From assembly GCF_934668725.1 (NCBI RefSeq), contig NZ_CAKUOF010000012.1, forward strand, positions 72,608 through 136,607: a DNA stretch of 64,000 bases, written 5' to 3'. A program made the translations under genes and the position numbers. The number at the start of each line of letters is the position of its first letter. The stretch's first letter is position 1. Origin of the DNA: an uncultured Dysgonomonas sp. (GTDB taxonomy: Bacteria; Bacteroidota; Bacteroidia; Bacteroidales; Dysgonomonadaceae). This document shows, one piece after another, positions 25,828 through 33,743 of the stretch. The notes under the pieces were generated by a model that saw only the letters and a list, made by a program, of their open reading frames with translations, was not told where the DNA came from and did not search any database.

Positions 25828-25868
25828 CAAAATTAAGGCTTAATATCCGCAACCAGGTTGCAAATATT
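25828..25868 (-). promoter_or_regulatory. promoter and dyad operator of the P-type ATPase
   Basis: On the - strand TAATTTTG (complement 25828-25835) is an exact -7 box. Just upstream lies GCAACCAGGTTGC (25849-25861), a perfect inverted repeat with a one-base centre. Flanking AATAT/ATATT arms extend the dyad to 25842-25868. Its position between the -7 box and the -33 region suits a metal-responsive regulator. The regulator is not encoded nearby. Confidence 0.5.
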
Positions 25869-25897
25869 TAATGGGCATTAATTCACATCAAAAAAAG

Positions 25898-25923
25898 AAA
25901 GAGGTACTTTTCAGCACCTCTTT
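25898..25923 (-). terminator. terminator of the histone-H1-like gene
   Basis: AAAGAGGT (25898-25905) pairs with ACCTCTTT (25916-25923). On the - strand it exits into a long T-run. It lies 11 bases after the histone-like gene stop. Confidence 0.75.
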
Positions 25924-25933
25924 TGTTCTCTTC

Positions 25934-26110
25934 TTATTTCTTAGACTCTTCAATAGAGATTTTACGAAACTCTTTCAGAGATTTTTCAATAGCTAATGAA
26001 GCTTTTCTTGCACGTGTTCCTGCAGCTTTATTTCCGCTTTCAGCTTGTTGTCCTGCGTCTTTAGTAAATTCTGCAATTAGTGCATTCAAGTTGTCTAATA
26101 ATTCTTTCAT
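25934..26110 (-). CDS. histone H1-like small basic protein
   Basis: ATG 26110 gives 58 residues; a second ATG six bases upstream adds Met-Ile. The sequence MKELLDNLNALIAEF, an Ala/Gly/Lys/Arg-rich centre (GNKAAGTRARKASLAIEKSL) and a basic end match the small histone-H1-like (Hc1-type) proteins widespread in Bacteroidales. They are thought to bind DNA, although direct evidence for this order is limited. TACCTTTG (complement at 26137-26144) is an exact -7 box, and a terminator lies just downstream, so it is probably a single-gene unit. Confidence 0.85.
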   Translation of the reverse strand: MKELLDNLNALIAEFTKDAGQQAESGNKAAGTRARKASLAIEKSLKEFRKISIEESKK

Positions 26111-26136
26111 AATCATATTTATTTTTTTAATTCGGG

Positions 26137-26144
26137 CAAAGGTA
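26137..26144 (-). promoter_or_regulatory. predicted -7 box of the histone-H1-like gene
   Basis: The - strand reads TACCTTTG, an exact TAnnTTTG match, 27 bases before the ATG at 26110. Confidence 0.5.
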
Positions 26145-26172
26145 ATAGAAACAATATAAATTCGAAATTTTT

Positions 26173-26655
26173 TTAATTCGAATTTTCTTTGTATTTGTCA
26201 AGTAAATTATATACAATATCTTTTTTATCTTCCGCCAGATAATACCACTTGTTCTTATATTTAATTCTGCCGTTTTCTTTCCAGACCATCAACCAATCAT
26301 TCTCCTCCAGCGTTTTGCCTTTATTATAAAGAATAACTGTATATTCGGGAGTTTGCATTTTCACCATAATATCGCTATTATTGAATACGGTATCATATTG
26401 AGCAGTAGACAACATATCACCTAATGATATACAATCATCGTTCGTTATAACTTTTGTAGCACCACTATCGAAAAGACGAACCATAGAATCTATTTTCGAA
26501 ACATCAATAGATATTTTAAGACTATCTTCAACAGCCAACTCCGAAATACCGGCAGGAGCAGGGGCTGATTGTTCTGATTTTTTCGAATTACACGAAGTCA
26601 ATATACTTCCCAAAACGAATACATAAATAGATAAATGCCTCAGATATTTTTTCAT
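26173..26655 (-). CDS. lipoprotein of unknown function
   Basis: This 160-residue protein has a signal peptide with a lipobox ending LTSC (Cys near residue 22) followed by a Ser/Lys/Pro linker. The mature part is acidic, with a KEN-containing central region and a WYYLAEDKKDIVYNLLDKYKEN end. No enzymatic motif or family is recognised. It lies 41 bases downstream of the DEAD-box helicase gene on the same strand and may be cotranscribed with it. Confidence 0.65.
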   Translation of the reverse strand: MKKYLRHLSIYVFVLGSILTSCNSKKSEQSAPAPAGISELAVEDSLKISIDVSKIDSMVRLFDSGATKVITNDDCISLGDMLSTAQYDTVFNNSDIMVKMQTPEYTVILYNKGKTLEENDWLMVWKENGRIKYKNKWYYLAEDKKDIVYNLLDKYKENSN

Positions 26656-26696
26656 TGTTCTAAATGATTTGTATAAATTGAATTTACAGATCGTTT

Positions 26697-28040
26697 TTAA
26701 TCCTCTTTCTTAATTACATTTCGAGCAACTTCGATTTTGTATTTCTTGCCTTTCATTTTTTCATCCCTGACAATTGCTAAAAGCTCCTTCACCTTAGATG
26801 AACGGACGGCCACAAACGAAATAAAATCTTTCACTTCTATTAATCCCAAGTCGTCTTTATCAAGTTTTCCCTTTTGTAAAAAGAAACCTACAATATCACT
26901 CTTATTCAGCTTATTCTTTTTCCCTCCACTTATATAGATAGTCTGAAATTCGGGGCGATCCGGTAAGGGTTTTCCAGCCTGTACACTAAATACTTTAATA
27001 TGTGTAGGTATATAATCAGGTGTTTTTTCATCCTTATGCAACAAAATATATGCAGTACCTTGAGCATGCATACGAGCCGTACGACCATTGCGGTGCATAA
27101 ATTCGGTCTCCTTTGCAGGAAGATGATAGTGTACTACATGTTTCATTTCGGGAATATCCAATCCTCTGGCGGCTAAATCGGTAGTTACTAAATAGCGCAA
27201 ACTGTAATTACGGAATTGAATAAGTACTCTTTCCCGATCATCCTGATCCATTCCGCCATGATAATAACCTGTTTGTATACCTTTTTCCGTCAGCATATTG
27301 CTTATACGTTCGGCTACTTCACGGTGGTTACAGAAAATCAGAGCAGGCTCCGATTTAAAGGCACAGATTAATTGGAACAGCGTTTCTATTTTATCTTTTT
27401 CGGGCGAAATAACAAGTCTTACCGATAGCCCGTCATTCGATTCCTCTTTCGTATAATCTAAAACTTTGGGTGATATTACTTGTGTAAATTCAGGAATCTC
27501 GACATCCGATGTTGCCGAAGTCAGAATTCGCTTTTCCAGATTAGGCAATTGACCAATGATATAACTCATTTCATCTTGAAACCCCATTTGGAGCGATTTA
27601 TCGAACTCATCCAGAACAAGTGTATGAATTGCTTCCGTTGTAAATGATTCTCTCTCCAGATGGTCTTTTAGCCTGCCCGGTGTCCCGATAAGTAGAGCGG
27701 GAGGATTACTTAGGTTACGTAATTCAGTATCTATGGAATGACCTCCATAACATACATTAATTTTGTAACCTGTACCCATCTTTTTCCATACCTGTTCAAT
27801 CTGGATAGCAAGTTCACGAGAAGGAACAATAATCAATGCCTGCACTGTTTTTACATCCTCTTTGAGCAATTCCAAAACAGGTAATAAAAAAGCGACCGTC
27901 TTACCCGATCCTGTGGGCGACAGCAATATAGTATTACTACTCGAACTTAATATAGCAGCCTTAGCAGCAATTTGCATCTCATTCAGGGTCTCAATTCCCA
28001 GATTCGATAATATTGTAGTTGTTTTATTTTCGGTATTCAT
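26697..28040 (-). CDS. DEAD-box RNA helicase with DbpA-like RNA-binding domain
   Basis: This 447-residue protein has the full helicase core: SPTGSGKT (motif I), PSRELAIQ (Ia), TPGRL (Ib), DEFD in place of DEAD (motif II), TSATS (III), a PALIFCNHREVAER segment (IV), TTDLAARGLDIP (V) and HRNGRTAR (VI). Residues ~370-440 form a small domain (SDIVGFFLQKGKLDKDDLG, then FVAVRSSKVKELL) like the DbpA RNA-binding module that recognises 23S rRNA. ATP-dependent rRNA remodelling in ribosome assembly is therefore plausible, from family knowledge. The DEFD variant is seen in Bacteroidetes relatives and keeps the catalytic Asp-Glu. Confidence 0.9.
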   Translation of the reverse strand: MNTENKTTTILSNLGIETLNEMQIAAKAAILSSSSNTILLSPTGSGKTVAFLLPVLELLKEDVKTVQALIIVPSRELAIQIEQVWKKMGTGYKINVCYGGHSIDTELRNLSNPPALLIGTPGRLKDHLERESFTTEAIHTLVLDEFDKSLQMGFQDEMSYIIGQLPNLEKRILTSATSDVEIPEFTQVISPKVLDYTKEESNDGLSVRLVISPEKDKIETLFQLICAFKSEPALIFCNHREVAERISNMLTEKGIQTGYYHGGMDQDDRERVLIQFRNYSLRYLVTTDLAARGLDIPEMKHVVHYHLPAKETEFMHRNGRTARMHAQGTAYILLHKDEKTPDYIPTHIKVFSVQAGKPLPDRPEFQTIYISGGKKNKLNKSDIVGFFLQKGKLDKDDLGLIEVKDFISFVAVRSSKVKELLAIVRDEKMKGKKYKIEVARNVIKKED

Positions 28041-28203
28041 ACAACAAAGATAAACTAATGTGTCGTGTTTTTTTATATTTAAATCTTAAAACCCTATGCT
28101 TTTTCCGGTTAAGATAAGAAAATATAAATATACACTCATAAAAATAGGAGCGAATATCCCTACTCACCCCTATTGAAATAAAATGCAACTAAAAAAGCTA
28201 TAC

Positions 28204-28416
28204 TTATCTTATATGTTTAGTTTCGTTCAACAAACACATTATAAATCCACCACTTACTCCACCATAGGCACAATTTATCCAGCACTCGGCTGATAAAGGA
28301 TAAGTTCCCCAATAGCATGCAAAATAATACCAATGTAAATATCCTAAAACAACACCAACAACTACACCAATCAATGCCCTGTTATTATGGCGAATAAACA
28401 ATAATATATCTTTCAT
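28204..28416 (-). CDS. DUF6132-like small membrane protein
   Basis: This 70-residue protein has two hydrophobic helices (about residues 13-33 and 45-63). Between them lies a short Cys-containing loop (YYFACYWGTYPLSAECWINCAYGG). The pattern of two helices with a G-T-x-P/x-loop and a W-I-x-x-x-YG start of helix two resembles DUF6132, a family usually linked with thioredoxin or redox genes in Bacteroidetes. Function is unknown. It follows lpxC by 18 bases on the same strand, so it is probably the last gene of the thioredoxin-like/lpxC group. Confidence 0.6.
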   Translation of the reverse strand: MKDILLFIRHNNRALIGVVVGVVLGYLHWYYFACYWGTYPLSAECWINCAYGGVSGGFIMCLLNETKHIR

Positions 28417-28434
28417 TTCAATCTAATGTCTTAC

Positions 28435-29412
28435 TTACGGGCAATTCCAATAAAAATGACTTGGTTTCACCTGTTGAATATTCATATCGGCTTCGGTACT
28501 CACGTTTAACTGTTTGCGGATAGCTCGTGCAAACGTATTATTAATACGATGACCGGGGCAATTGGCTACAATTTTTCCTTTTATAAAATATCCGACCAAG
28601 GCAATATCTCCAATAATATCCAATAACTTGTGGCGTGCAGGTTCATTAGCATACAACAAAGGCTTATTCATCATATATCCTAACTTGCTCGCATCTTTTC
28701 TTTTTACAGACATCCTATCAGCCAGCTGGTCAAGTTCCTCTTGAGGCATCAATTCATCATAAATAATAATTGCATTATCTAAATCCCCTCCTTTTATCAG
28801 ATTATTACGCAAGAGATATTCAACCTCTTTTACGAAAACAAAAGTGCGGGACGAAGCAAAATTCTTCGTAAAATCCGACAAATCATCCAGTTTGGCACTT
28901 TGCCGTTTTAGTAGCATAGAATCAAAAGAAATATTACTCTCGATATTAAAATGATCGTCAGGTAATAAAAGCATCGATGCTCCTGTCGATTCATCCACCA
29001 CCTTTATTTTTTTACGTGGAAAGCTCACATACACTCTATCGGTCTGTTGTATAGTGACTCCTACTTCTTTTATTTTTCGTACAAAAAGAGTAGAACTTCC
29101 ATCTAAGATGGGGAATTCGGGAGCATCTATATCAATCAGACAATTATCTATCTCCGAAGCATACAAAGCAGCCAGAGCATGCTCTACAGTACCTACCTGA
29201 GCCCCATTCTTAGCTAACACAGTACCTCTATCTGTAGATATTACATTTTCGGCTAAAGCACTTATAATAGGTTGCCCGTCTAAATCGGTTCGTCTTATTT
29301 TATAGCCGTGATTATCGGGAGCCGGATTAAAAGTTATACGCCCGTTAATTCCTGTATGTAATCCCTTTCCTTCTAAAGAAAAGCTTTGTTTTAAAGTTCT
29401 TTGTTTAGTCAT
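28435..29412 (-). CDS. lpxC: stand-alone LpxC-type UDP-acyl-GlcNAc deacetylase
   Basis: This 325-residue protein has the two LpxC domains with catalytic residues in place: VEH at 76-78, Thr190 in ASSRTFVF, the zinc-binding HKLLD (His261 and Asp265) and PGHRINN (His288). LpxC removes the acetyl group from UDP-3-O-acyl-GlcNAc, the committed step of lipid A synthesis. Most Bacteroidales encode LpxC fused to a C-terminal FabZ dehydratase (about 460 residues). Here the frame ends right after the LpxC fold and the next gene is unrelated. It is therefore either a second, unfused paralogue or an exception. It lies 26 bases after the thioredoxin-like gene. Confidence 0.88.
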   Translation of the reverse strand: MTKQRTLKQSFSLEGKGLHTGINGRITFNPAPDNHGYKIRRTDLDGQPIISALAENVISTDRGTVLAKNGAQVGTVEHALAALYASEIDNCLIDIDAPEFPILDGSSTLFVRKIKEVGVTIQQTDRVYVSFPRKKIKVVDESTGASMLLLPDDHFNIESNISFDSMLLKRQSAKLDDLSDFTKNFASSRTFVFVKEVEYLLRNNLIKGGDLDNAIIIYDELMPQEELDQLADRMSVKRKDASKLGYMMNKPLLYANEPARHKLLDIIGDIALVGYFIKGKIVANCPGHRINNTFARAIRKQLNVSTEADMNIQQVKPSHFYWNCP

Positions 29413-29438
29413 AACAATATAATCTTTTTGTTACATTT

Positions 29439-29873
29439 TTATATATTTCTTTTGTAGATCATCAGTAAATTAGACAAGGGAACAACACCCATAATCCGGT
29501 CAACCTCCAGACCATCTTTAAATATTATTGTAGTAGGTGTACCCGATATATCGTATCTACCATATTCACCCGGATAATCTTTGATATTCAATTTGAAAAA
29601 TCGGGTATGCCCTTCAGAAACATTATTCAATTGGTTCAAGTTCTCTTCCATTCTATAACACATATCCGATTCTGTATCTGTATAAAATAAGACGAAACAA
29701 GTACTTCCGGCTGTACTATCTGAAAACATCTGACCGTTAATTTCAACTAATGAAGAACCCCCGACAGCAAATGTTTTATTCTCTGATTCGTTGCTCCAAA
29801 TTATATTAGACGATATTCCTAAAATGACAAATACCAAAAGGAAGTGCCAGGTTTTAAGACTAACCTTACTCAT
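29439..29873 (-). CDS. membrane-anchored thioredoxin-like protein with Ser-x-x-Cys site
   Basis: This 144-residue protein has an N-terminal membrane anchor or signal (about residues 9-26) and a thioredoxin fold (VLFYTDTESDMC, FKLNIKDYPGEYGRYDISGTPTTIIFKDG). The cis-Pro loop GTPTT is intact at 111-115. The redox centre is altered: the usual first Cys of CxxC is Ser69, and only Cys72 remains. A separate Cys59 lies in the preceding strand. The protein may bind or sense rather than transfer disulphides, or pair Cys59 with Cys72. It is the first gene of the group with lpxC and the DUF6132-like gene. Confidence 0.75.
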   Translation of the reverse strand: MSKVSLKTWHFLLVFVILGISSNIIWSNESENKTFAVGGSSLVEINGQMFSDSTAGSTCFVLFYTDTESDMCYRMEENLNQLNNVSEGHTRFFKLNIKDYPGEYGRYDISGTPTTIIFKDGLEVDRIMGVVPLSNLLMIYKRNI

Positions 29874-29998
29874 TGATCTCTATTAATTTAATAACCAAAT
29901 ATCCGATAACTCTAATTCCTTCCGCAAAGATCAACTAATTAAATGAATACTGAGAACTCAATAAATCGCCAATTATGTTCAAAATATCGCTTTTCGAA

Positions 29999-30028
29999 TT
30001 GCTTCACTTTTCTAATATATTATATTTG
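29999..30028 (+). promoter_or_regulatory. predicted promoter of the AraC-type regulator
   Basis: TTG (29999-30001) and TATATTTG (30021-30028) are separated by 19 bases, the Bacteroidetes consensus spacing, with an exact -7 box. The inferred start of transcription near 30035 lies only a few bases before the first ATG, which favours translation from the second ATG at 30055. Confidence 0.6.
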
Positions 30029-30042
30029 TGTAAATAATACGA

Positions 30043-30939
30043 ATGCATCTAGATATGGCTAATGAAAAGTATGGGAAGATATCTTTTGATGAATCTTTAA
30101 TACAAAGTTCTCCTTCTATAATTAAGAACTTTATAGTATCCGATAATAGTACTAATGTTCAAGATCACTTTTTAGACCTTCGATATCCTCATATTGTTGA
30201 GGGAATTACATTTGCTATTTGCACAAAAGGAAATTCGCGTATAAAGATTAATTTGCAGGAATACGAGGTTACAGCAAACACATTAATCTCGATCATACCC
30301 GGCTATATTATTGAACTAATATCCGAGAGCGATGACCTATCCATTGAGTTTCTATTTTTCACATTCGATTTCATTGCAGACCTCAAATTAACGATGGATA
30401 TAGATATTCCCGAAAAGATGGGGCAAATGCCATGTCTTAAAATTACCGAAGAAGAAACTCAAAGCCTTCTTGAGTTTCATGCTTTCATTGTAAAACAGTA
30501 TAAGAAGACAGATCACCTATATCGTGAAAAAATAGCCAAAAGCCTCCTCTATACTCTCATTTGTGAAGTAATGCAATTGTATCATAATTCGAAATTGGTT
30601 GAAAGTCCTCGAACTAAATCGAGACAGGAAGAGCTTATTACACAATTTGTTGAATTGCTTTTTAAATATCACAAACAAGAAAGAAGTGTAACCTTTTATG
30701 CAGATAAAATGTTTCTGACACCTAAATACTTATCGAAGGTAATTAAAGACGTGACAGGAAAGCCTATTTTACAATGGATTGATGAAATGGTTATTATGGC
30801 GGCTAAAGCTTTACTAAAAACATCCAATATGACTATCCTCCAAATTTCGGAAGAACTACATTTTGCTAATGCCTCTTTCTTTGGAAGTTTCTTTAGAAAA
30901 AGAGTAGGAATGACCCCCATACAATACAGAGAAAGTTAA
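30043..30939 (+). CDS. AraC family transcriptional regulator
   Basis: This 298-residue protein (294 from the alternative ATG at 30055) has an N-terminal sensory region of about 180 residues with beta-rich cupin-like character. A C-terminal AraC/XylS double helix-turn-helix covers about 205-298: VTFYADKMFLTPKYLSKVIKD is the first helix pair, ILQISEELHFANASFFGSFF the second, and the end MTPIQYRES is a typical FR-G-TPxxYR signature. It is convergent with the ROK kinase at the end of the glycan locus, across a strong shared hairpin. It may therefore control that locus or an unrelated target. Confidence 0.88.
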   Translation: MHLDMANEKYGKISFDESLIQSSPSIIKNFIVSDNSTNVQDHFLDLRYPHIVEGITFAICTKGNSRIKINLQEYEVTANTLISIIPGYIIELISESDDLSIEFLFFTFDFIADLKLTMDIDIPEKMGQMPCLKITEEETQSLLEFHAFIVKQYKKTDHLYREKIAKSLLYTLICEVMQLYHNSKLVESPRTKSRQEELITQFVELLFKYHKQERSVTFYADKMFLTPKYLSKVIKDVTGKPILQWIDEMVIMAAKALLKTSNMTILQISEELHFANASFFGSFFRKRVGMTPIQYRES

Positions 30940-30940
30940 T

Positions 30941-30977
30941 CACAGGAGCAATTATATGTTTTATAATTGCTCCTGTG
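30941..30977. terminator. bidirectional hairpin terminator
   Basis: CACAGGAGCAATTATA (30941-30956) pairs perfectly with TATAATTGCTCCTGTG (30962-30977), 16 base pairs around a five-base loop, between the convergent AraC and ROK genes. A long T-run is missing on both sides, but the stem is very stable. Confidence 0.7.
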
Positions 30978-31001
30978 AAAATAGGTGTTTTCAAAGAAGT
31001 A

Positions 31002-31829
31002 TTAAATAATTAAATCGGCTGCCCCCAATATGGCAATATCTTCTATCTTAGAGCATGCTATTTTCAGCTTGGCTACAGTTTCCGGATACGGAAAACTCTT
31101 CAAGACTTCATGCATTGCAGGTGAGAAAAACTCGAATGATTTAGAAATACTGCCTCCCAATATAATAGCTTGAGGATCGTATGCAAATAAAATTGCCTTT
31201 ATAAGATTACCGACATGAGAACCAAATTCGTCCCATATCTGTAATGCTACCGGATCTTTTTGACAAGCCCTTTCGTAAGCCTCTTTCCCCGTTATATGAT
31301 GCTCCCTCACAAAGAAATGACTGCAACAATAATACTCATAATTATGCTCCAGATAAAGTAGTTCACCTACTTCACCGGCTCCTGTATTAGCTCCGTTATA
31401 CAATTTATTGTTAAAGATAATTCCTGCACCAACACCTGTACCTAATGCCACGCATACAATATCCTCAAAGTCAGACCCTTCTCCATAAGATACCTCTCCT
31501 TGAGCAAAACAATTACAATCGTTATTAACAGCAACAGGAACTTGAAACTCTTTTTCCAGAATAGCTTTCAAATGAACTTCTTTCCACGAAGGGATATGAG
31601 TTACATTATAGACTATACCTTTTTTGACATCCACCACCGAAGGTACTCCAATGCCTATACTTGTTACAGCAGGACTGAACACCTGATGAATCATACTTAT
31701 TAAATGATCCAATACCTCTTTTTCCGATTTATCGGCTCTACACGGTTCGGATATTTTTTTTACAATCACACCTTGGTCAACAACTCCTATACGAATATTT
31801 GTGCCTCCTAAATCTATTCCTATTTTCAT
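31002..31829 (-). CDS. ROK family sugar kinase
   Basis: This 275-residue protein begins MKIGIDLGGTNIRIGVV, the ATP-phosphate loop of ROK proteins. It has GIGVPSVVD, a catalytic-Asp segment NNDCNCFAQGE near residue 105, the VALGTGVGAGIIF loop near 128, and a C-terminal LGGSISKSFEFF segment. The canonical CxCGxxGCxE zinc motif is degenerate, reduced to YYCCSHFF near 167-174. No helix-turn-helix is present, so it is a kinase rather than a NagC/Mlc repressor. As last gene of the locus, it would phosphorylate a monosaccharide released by the upstream enzymes, perhaps mannose. The sugar is inferred. Confidence 0.85.
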   Translation of the reverse strand: MKIGIDLGGTNIRIGVVDQGVIVKKISEPCRADKSEKEVLDHLISMIHQVFSPAVTSIGIGVPSVVDVKKGIVYNVTHIPSWKEVHLKAILEKEFQVPVAVNNDCNCFAQGEVSYGEGSDFEDIVCVALGTGVGAGIIFNNKLYNGANTGAGEVGELLYLEHNYEYYCCSHFFVREHHITGKEAYERACQKDPVALQIWDEFGSHVGNLIKAILFAYDPQAIILGGSISKSFEFFSPAMHEVLKSFPYPETVAKLKIACSKIEDIAILGAADLII

Positions 31830-31850
31830 GGCGTATTATTTCTGGTTTGA

Positions 31851-33467
31851 TTAGATTGTTTGCTTACCTTCTTTTATGCTGACTTTCTTAGATTTGTCTT
31901 TACCCCAGTATACAGTCATGTCGAAAGCTATAGTCGAATCAACTGTAATAATGGGAGTCTCGTCTGCTGAGCTTCTCTTGTTGACTTTGAAAGAAACCAG
32001 ACCTTCGGGACCAAATGGATATCTTTCGATTCCGTGAGCTTCCAATTGATTGACATCCCAAACAACCGAATTAGTAGAAAAATCGGAACGGATACCCAAT
32101 ATATATTCTATAAATACAGCAATAGGTGGTAAACCTGTCCAACCGACAAAATCTTTACGAGCCATAAATCCTTGCTCCGCAGATTCAGGTGAATAGTATT
32201 CCCAGAAAGTGCCTGTATTTTTATATACTTCAAAAATATTATTATAATGATTTACAGCTATATCATGAGCTTCTTTGCGATAATCCTTTTTATCGAGTCC
32301 TGTTATAACCATGTAATTAGTACCCGGCCAAACACCTCCCTGCCAGTATCGCCCTTTGGCATTGTATTTAGGATTATCAGCCGATAAAGAAGGCACTCTG
32401 TGCGGACGGTTAAATGTTTTTGGGTTATTCAACTCTTGTACCAACCGGTCTAATTGTGGTTTCTTCAAAACATCGGTTTGCAATGCCCAGTAAGCCATAA
32501 TACCTTTGGTAGTAGAAAGGCTTCCATCAGCATATTGATCGTATAGAAATCCTGTATTTTCGTCCCACATATTGTCTTGAATGTACTTGGTAAGCATTTT
32601 TATCTCGTCTTCCAAATCTTCAATTTCCTGCCAACGCTCCAGATAAAAACCTATTTCGAGAAGAATATTATCTACTAATATTTGTTGCAGGCAAGCATCC
32701 AGCCACACCATATGCCCGTGACTGAAAATCATGCTGTATTGCGATTGAACACGAGGCATATTATCCATTCCTGTGCCCCACCCGCTCGACCAATAGGTTC
32801 CGTTTGGCCATGTACGGTTGAGTCTCAACCATTTGTTATAAGCACACAATGCCGGAAATATCTTACTCAAACGGTCTGTATCTCCGTATTGTTTGTAGTA
32901 TTGTATCTCTGCCCAAGGCAACAAATTAGGACCTGTGCTCACAGGGTCGTACCGTTCGAAACAGTCTGCCCCATCTGCCTTTATTTCACGGCAGATAAAC
33001 CCATCCGGGTGCTGTTTTGCATAAAAATTATCCAATGTATTTTGGAATGGAAAAAAACGGTAACCATATCGGGCAAACATCATCATAAACGATGCATCCC
33101 ACATAAAGATATTACCATTATAAGCTACGTCTAAATAACTGGCAACAAAGCCTGAACCCTCATCGGGTTGTCTGATGTTTCCTATAGCTATTTGCCATGC
33201 TTTCCAATACATTTCTATCTCTTTGTCATGCCCCTGCCAAATAGGATTGGGGAGAATATTTTTTGCCTCCTCAAAGCTCTTGGGTATTGTAATTTTAGGT
33301 TTTGCAATCCTGTATTCATTTTCGGCAACCAAAGCCTCTTTTACATAGGTATTTTTATAAGGCATATTATACTTCGGAGGCGTTTCTTCGCTTTCCTGAG
33401 CCGACAAAGGCCTAGGAAGTAGAAACATCAACCCGAAAATCATAAATGCAAAAGATATTTTTTTCAT
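31851..33467 (-). CDS. secreted (alpha/alpha)6-barrel glycosidase (MGH1/trehalase-like)
   Basis: This 538-residue protein has a signal peptide that ends near PLSAQE (residue 25). The body carries the aromatic and acidic blocks of the trehalase/GH63/mannosylglycerate-hydrolase-like barrel superfamily: NIFMWDASFMMMFARYGYRF near residue 112, FERYDPVSTGPNLLPWAE, SSGWGTGMDNMPR, a YWQGGVWPGTNYMVI block near 375 and FWEYYSPESAEQG near 425. These carry the usual catalytic Asp and Glu positions, which I infer from the superfamily. The substrate is likely an alpha-linked glucose or mannose glycan. It lies 21 bases upstream of the ROK kinase on the same strand. Confidence 0.8.
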   Translation of the reverse strand: MKKISFAFMIFGLMFLLPRPLSAQESEETPPKYNMPYKNTYVKEALVAENEYRIAKPKITIPKSFEEAKNILPNPIWQGHDKEIEMYWKAWQIAIGNIRQPDEGSGFVASYLDVAYNGNIFMWDASFMMMFARYGYRFFPFQNTLDNFYAKQHPDGFICREIKADGADCFERYDPVSTGPNLLPWAEIQYYKQYGDTDRLSKIFPALCAYNKWLRLNRTWPNGTYWSSGWGTGMDNMPRVQSQYSMIFSHGHMVWLDACLQQILVDNILLEIGFYLERWQEIEDLEDEIKMLTKYIQDNMWDENTGFLYDQYADGSLSTTKGIMAYWALQTDVLKKPQLDRLVQELNNPKTFNRPHRVPSLSADNPKYNAKGRYWQGGVWPGTNYMVITGLDKKDYRKEAHDIAVNHYNNIFEVYKNTGTFWEYYSPESAEQGFMARKDFVGWTGLPPIAVFIEYILGIRSDFSTNSVVWDVNQLEAHGIERYPFGPEGLVSFKVNKRSSADETPIITVDSTIAFDMTVYWGKDKSKKVSIKEGKQTI

Positions 33468-33513
33468 AAGTTATATATTTTCTCAATAAGATATTACACT
33501 ACAGTTCTCATAA

Positions 33514-33680
33514 GTGACAAAAAGTAATCAATAAAGTGACAAAAACAGTTACAAAAGTATCATTTCGTGTCACCCACATAAAACACTGTTTATCAGAAAC
33601 AAAAGCTCAAAAAGGTGACAAAAGTGACAAAAGTAACACTTTTTTGACCTGTTCTATTTCTTCTTCTGTTTTCTGTCACC
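33514..33680. repeat. cluster of GTGACAAAA direct and inverted repeats
   Basis: GTGACAAAA(A/G) occurs at 33514, 33536, 33615 and 33624, with close variants at 33548 (GTTACAAAAG) and 33633 (GTAACAC), and inverted GTGTCAC/TGTCACC at 33567 and 33674. All lie in the 276-base gap before the glycosidase/ROK pair. Two overlap exact - strand -7 boxes, TACTTTTG (complement 33552-33559 and 33628-33635). Regulator-binding sites are plausible. Confidence 0.55.
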
Positions 33681-33743
33681 TTTAATACCATATTAAACTC
33701 TTTTACAAATAGATAAAACAATACAATCTTTATTTTTGCTGTT

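Noticed and set aside
28435..28437. Frameshifted LpxC-FabZ fusion
   Set aside because: The DUF6132-like gene starts 18 bases after the lpxC stop, and no FabZ motif is found in any frame before the helicase gene.
31500..31703. Plus-strand frames inside the kinase, glycosidase, SusC and HmuS genes
   Set aside because: They are antisense to strongly supported genes, have no family motifs, and reflect low stop frequency opposite coding DNA.
33514..33680. CRISPR array
   Set aside because: The GTGACAAAA repeats are only about 9-10 bases, unevenly spaced, partly inverted, and no cas genes are present.
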